DNA from: Bordetella parapertussis
GTDB taxonomy: Bacteria > Pseudomonadota > Gammaproteobacteria > Burkholderiales > Burkholderiaceae_C
Assembly (NCBI GenBank): GCA_945873925.1
Contig: CAMCES010000038.1
Coordinates: forward strand, 1-16,200
DNA length: 16,200 bases
Direction: 5' to 3'
How positions within the stretch are numbered: the first letter of the stretch is position 1; the number at the start of each line of letters is the position of its first letter. The notes under the pieces were generated by a model. That model was not told the DNA's origin. It did not search any database and worked only from the letters and a program-made list of their open reading frames with translations. This document shows positions 14,891 through 16,200 of the stretch, in pieces. The translations under genes and the position numbers were made by a program.

Positions 14891-15602
14891 GGCCTGCCTG
14901 CAGCCCGGCCATTTGGCCCGCGCCGTGGTCCATGCTTCATGGCAGGACTTGCTGAAGGCATTTTGGGCCAGTGAGACCGGCAGCGCTCTCTCGTGCTTCT
15001 TGGACGCCAGATTGGCTGCGAATGCCCGCGTATTCCCGCCTGAGCCATTGCGGGCTTTGCGCTTGACCGCTTTGTCCGATGTGCGGGTACTGATCTTGGG
15101 GCAAGACCCTTACCATGGTTTTGGGCAGGCAGAAGGGCTGGCCTTTTCTGTGCAAACTGGCGTTAAATTGCCTCCATCTTTGCGCAATATATGCAAAGAG
15201 CTCTTAAATGACCTGGGTTTGCAGTCACCCTTGTCTGGCTCTTTGCTGCCTTGGGCGGCCCAAGGGGTGTTGCTGCTCAACACCGCATTGACGGTTGAGG
15301 AGGGGCGAGCGGGTTCGCATGCCAAGTGTGGTTGGGACAAGCTCACCGACAGCCTGATGCAGGCAGTAGCAGCACGGCCCCAGCCCTGTGTCTTCATGCT
15401 TTGGGGCGCCCATGCCCAAGCCAAGTCGGCCATGATTCGCCAATCAGCTGCTGGGCCATGCCTGCTGCTGGCGGCCAACCACCCTTCGCCGCTGTCGGCT
15501 TTGCGCGGGCCGAGGCCTTTCATGGGGTGCGGCCACTTTTCCGCCGCCCAAGCCTGGCTGGCTGATCATGGTTTGTCTGTGGATTGGTCGCTTGAGGCTT
15601 GA
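14880..15602 (+). CDS. ung: Uracil-DNA glycosylase, family 1
   Basis: Ung removes uracil from DNA to start base excision repair. The product contains the water-activating motif GQDPYHG (D76 by this start), AFSV with the uracil-stacking F89, LPPSLRNI, LLLNTALTV (uracil-recognising N134) and the DNA-intercalating loop HPSPLSA (H201). Only non-ATG starts lie near the expected N-terminus: TTG 14880 (overlapping trpC by 11 bases), TTG 14913 and GTG 14925. The last gives a length nearest E. coli Ung, with the conserved N-terminal Trp at residue 6. None has a clear ribosome-binding site, so the start is uncertain by up to 15 residues. The gene identity is firm. Confidence 0.93.
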   Translation: MLTEACLQPGHLARAVVHASWQDLLKAFWASETGSALSCFLDARLAANARVFPPEPLRALRLTALSDVRVLILGQDPYHGFGQAEGLAFSVQTGVKLPPSLRNICKELLNDLGLQSPLSGSLLPWAAQGVLLLNTALTVEEGRAGSHAKCGWDKLTDSLMQAVAARPQPCVFMLWGAHAQAKSAMIRQSAAGPCLLLAANHPSPLSALRGPRPFMGCGHFSAAQAWLADHGLSVDWSLEA

Positions 15603-15629
15603 TTTTTCAGGGCTTTTGTTGATTTTTCA
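15599..15629 (+). repeat. Tandem 11-base direct repeat TTGATTTTTCA, 20-base period
   Basis: Identical copies occur at 15599-15609 (overlapping the ung stop) and 15619-15629, exactly 20 bases apart, about two helical turns. The second copy lies in an A/T-rich tract just upstream of the tRNA-Tyr promoter. Confidence 0.75.
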
Positions 15630-15642
15630 AGCTTCAAAAGCC
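15611..15642 (+). repeat. Inverted repeat GGCTTTTG / CAAAAGCC after ung
   Basis: GGCTTTTG (15611-15618) and CAAAAGCC (15635-15642) form a perfect 8-base stem around a 16-base loop, and the loop can fold further through TTGA/TCAA. No T-run follows on the plus strand, so it is not a textbook intrinsic terminator. It may act as an mRNA 3' end structure or protein-binding site. Confidence 0.5.
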
Positions 15643-15659
15643 GCCGCAGCGCAAAGCTG

Positions 15660-15668
15660 TGCTATATT
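15660..15668 (+). promoter_or_regulatory. Extended -10 promoter of the tRNA-tuf operon
   Basis: TGC directly before TATATT (15663-15668) makes an extended -10 element. No good -35 hexamer lies 16-18 bases upstream, but the A/T-rich stretch at about 15615-15640 could act as an UP element. The predicted transcription start near 15675 is about 6 bases before tRNA-Tyr, and the GC-rich GGCTCGCC discriminator resembles stringently controlled stable-RNA promoters. Confidence 0.6.
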
Positions 15669-15680
15669 ATTTGGCTCGCC

Positions 15681-15766
15681 GGAGGGGTGCCCGAGTGGCT
15701 AAAGGGGGCAGACTGTAAATCTGTTGGCTTACGCCTACGCTGGTTCGAATCCAGCCTCCTCCACCA
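15681..15766 (+). tRNA. tRNA-Tyr (GTA)
   Basis: The 86-base gene folds as a class II tRNA. The acceptor GGAGGGG pairs with CTCCTCC with one G-T pair. The anticodon loop CTGTAAA carries GTA at 15715-15717. The long variable arm is TGGCTTACGCCTAC, the T-arm is GCTGG-TTCGAAT-CCAGC, and CCA is encoded at 15764-15766. A large variable arm with a GTA anticodon is diagnostic for bacterial tRNA-Tyr. Confidence 0.97.
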
Positions 15767-15828
15767 GTGCTTTGAGTGGGCTGCAACTGCGAAGAACCCC
15801 TGACGGCGCAGGCCTTTGGGTCAACGAT

Positions 15829-15902
15829 GCGGGAGTAGTTCAATGGTAGAACCTTAGCCTTCCAAGCTAATGACACGGGTTCGATTCCCGTCTCCCGCTC
15901 CA
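15829..15902 (+). tRNA. tRNA-Gly (TCC)
   Basis: The 74-base gene has the acceptor GCGGGAG paired with CTCCCGC, an anticodon stem TTAGC/GCTAA enclosing CTTCCAA with anticodon TCC at 15861-15863, a T-loop TTCGATT closed by CGGG/CCCG, and encoded CCA at the end. A 62-base spacer separates it from tRNA-Tyr. Confidence 0.97.
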
Positions 15903-15934
15903 TGCGGTTTCGGTGTGATGGCGAAGTGTTTTTC

Positions 15935-16009
<75 letters not shown>

Positions 16010-16052
16010 GAGTTTCGGTTTTTTGTTGTGGGTTTTTTTTCGGAGTCGAAGA

Positions 16053-16200
16053 ATGGCAAAAGGCAAGTTTGAGCGGACCAAACCGCACGTGAACGTGGGC
16101 ACGATTGGCCACGTTGACCATGGCAAGACGACGCTGACGGCGGCGATCACGACGATTTTGTCGGCTAAGTTTGGTGGTGAGGCCAAGGCCTACGACCAAA
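16053..16200 (+). CDS. tuf: Elongation factor Tu, N-terminal part (3' truncated by window edge)
   Basis: EF-Tu delivers aminoacyl-tRNA to the ribosome as a GTP complex. The 49 visible codons read MAKGKFERTKPHVNVGTIGH and then the P-loop GHVDHGKT (G1 motif), TLTAAIT and a run into the switch I region, matching bacterial EF-Tu. GGAG at 16042-16045 lies 7 bases before ATG 16053. The T-rich leader (16019-16040) separates it from tRNA-Thr. The tRNA-Tyr-Gly-Thr-tuf order matches the tufB locus of many proteobacteria, so a second tuf copy near the str operon is expected elsewhere in the genome; that is inference. Confidence 0.97.
   Translation, partial: MAKGKFERTKPHVNVGTIGHVDHGKTTLTAAITTILSAKFGGEAKAYDQ

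Overview
The window is a compact, GC-rich chromosomal segment from a betaproteobacterium of the order Burkholderiales, most likely family Comamonadaceae (Limnohabitans, Rhodoferax or Curvibacter type). This rests on protein similarity recalled by eye and on gene order: argS-SPOR-dsbA, lptA-lptB-rpoN, cinA-pgpA-thiL-apaG divergent from rpe, gph-trpEGDC, and tRNA-Tyr/Gly/Thr ahead of tuf. No database search was possible. There is no insertion sequence, prophage, CRISPR array or rRNA, and no stretch over 300 bases lacks a gene.

Layout. Bases 1-6443 (+ strand) hold the 3' end of argS, a membrane-anchored SPOR-domain protein, dsbA, lptA, lptB, rpoN, a THUMP-domain 23S rRNA methyltransferase of the RlmL type and an orphan PIN-domain nuclease. 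Bases 6481-8913 (- strand) hold apaG, thiL, pgpA and a short-form cinA/pncC, read in that order as a close-packed operon. Bases 8980-14890 (+ strand) hold rpe, a secreted DUF1566 protein, gph, and trpE-trpG-trpD-trpC. Then come ung, three tRNA genes (Tyr-GTA, Gly-TCC, Thr-GGT) and the first 49 codons of tuf, which runs off the window.

How the genes work together. lptA and lptB encode the periplasmic bridge protein and the ATPase of lipopolysaccharide export, and rpoN encodes sigma-54. trpE/G form anthranilate synthase; trpD and trpC carry the next steps up to indole-3-glycerol phosphate (trpF is not here). rpe and gph are the usual carbon-metabolism neighbours of trpEGDC. The tRNA-tuf cluster is a translation operon with its own promoter. 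Many junctions are 4-base start/stop overlaps (lptA/lptB, rpoN/rlmL, rlmL/PIN, pgpA/cinA, trpE/trpG, trpG/trpD), which implies translational coupling.

Most of the region is ordinary housekeeping DNA, and no clear new system is present. The places worth a second look are regulatory or contextual: a possible Trp-codon leader peptide with alternative hairpins just before trpE; a secreted DUF1566 protein inside the rpe-gph-trp run; a PIN nuclease gene coupled to an rRNA methyltransferase gene; a possibly leaderless rpe mRNA; and a repeat/inverted-repeat block upstream of the tRNA promoter.
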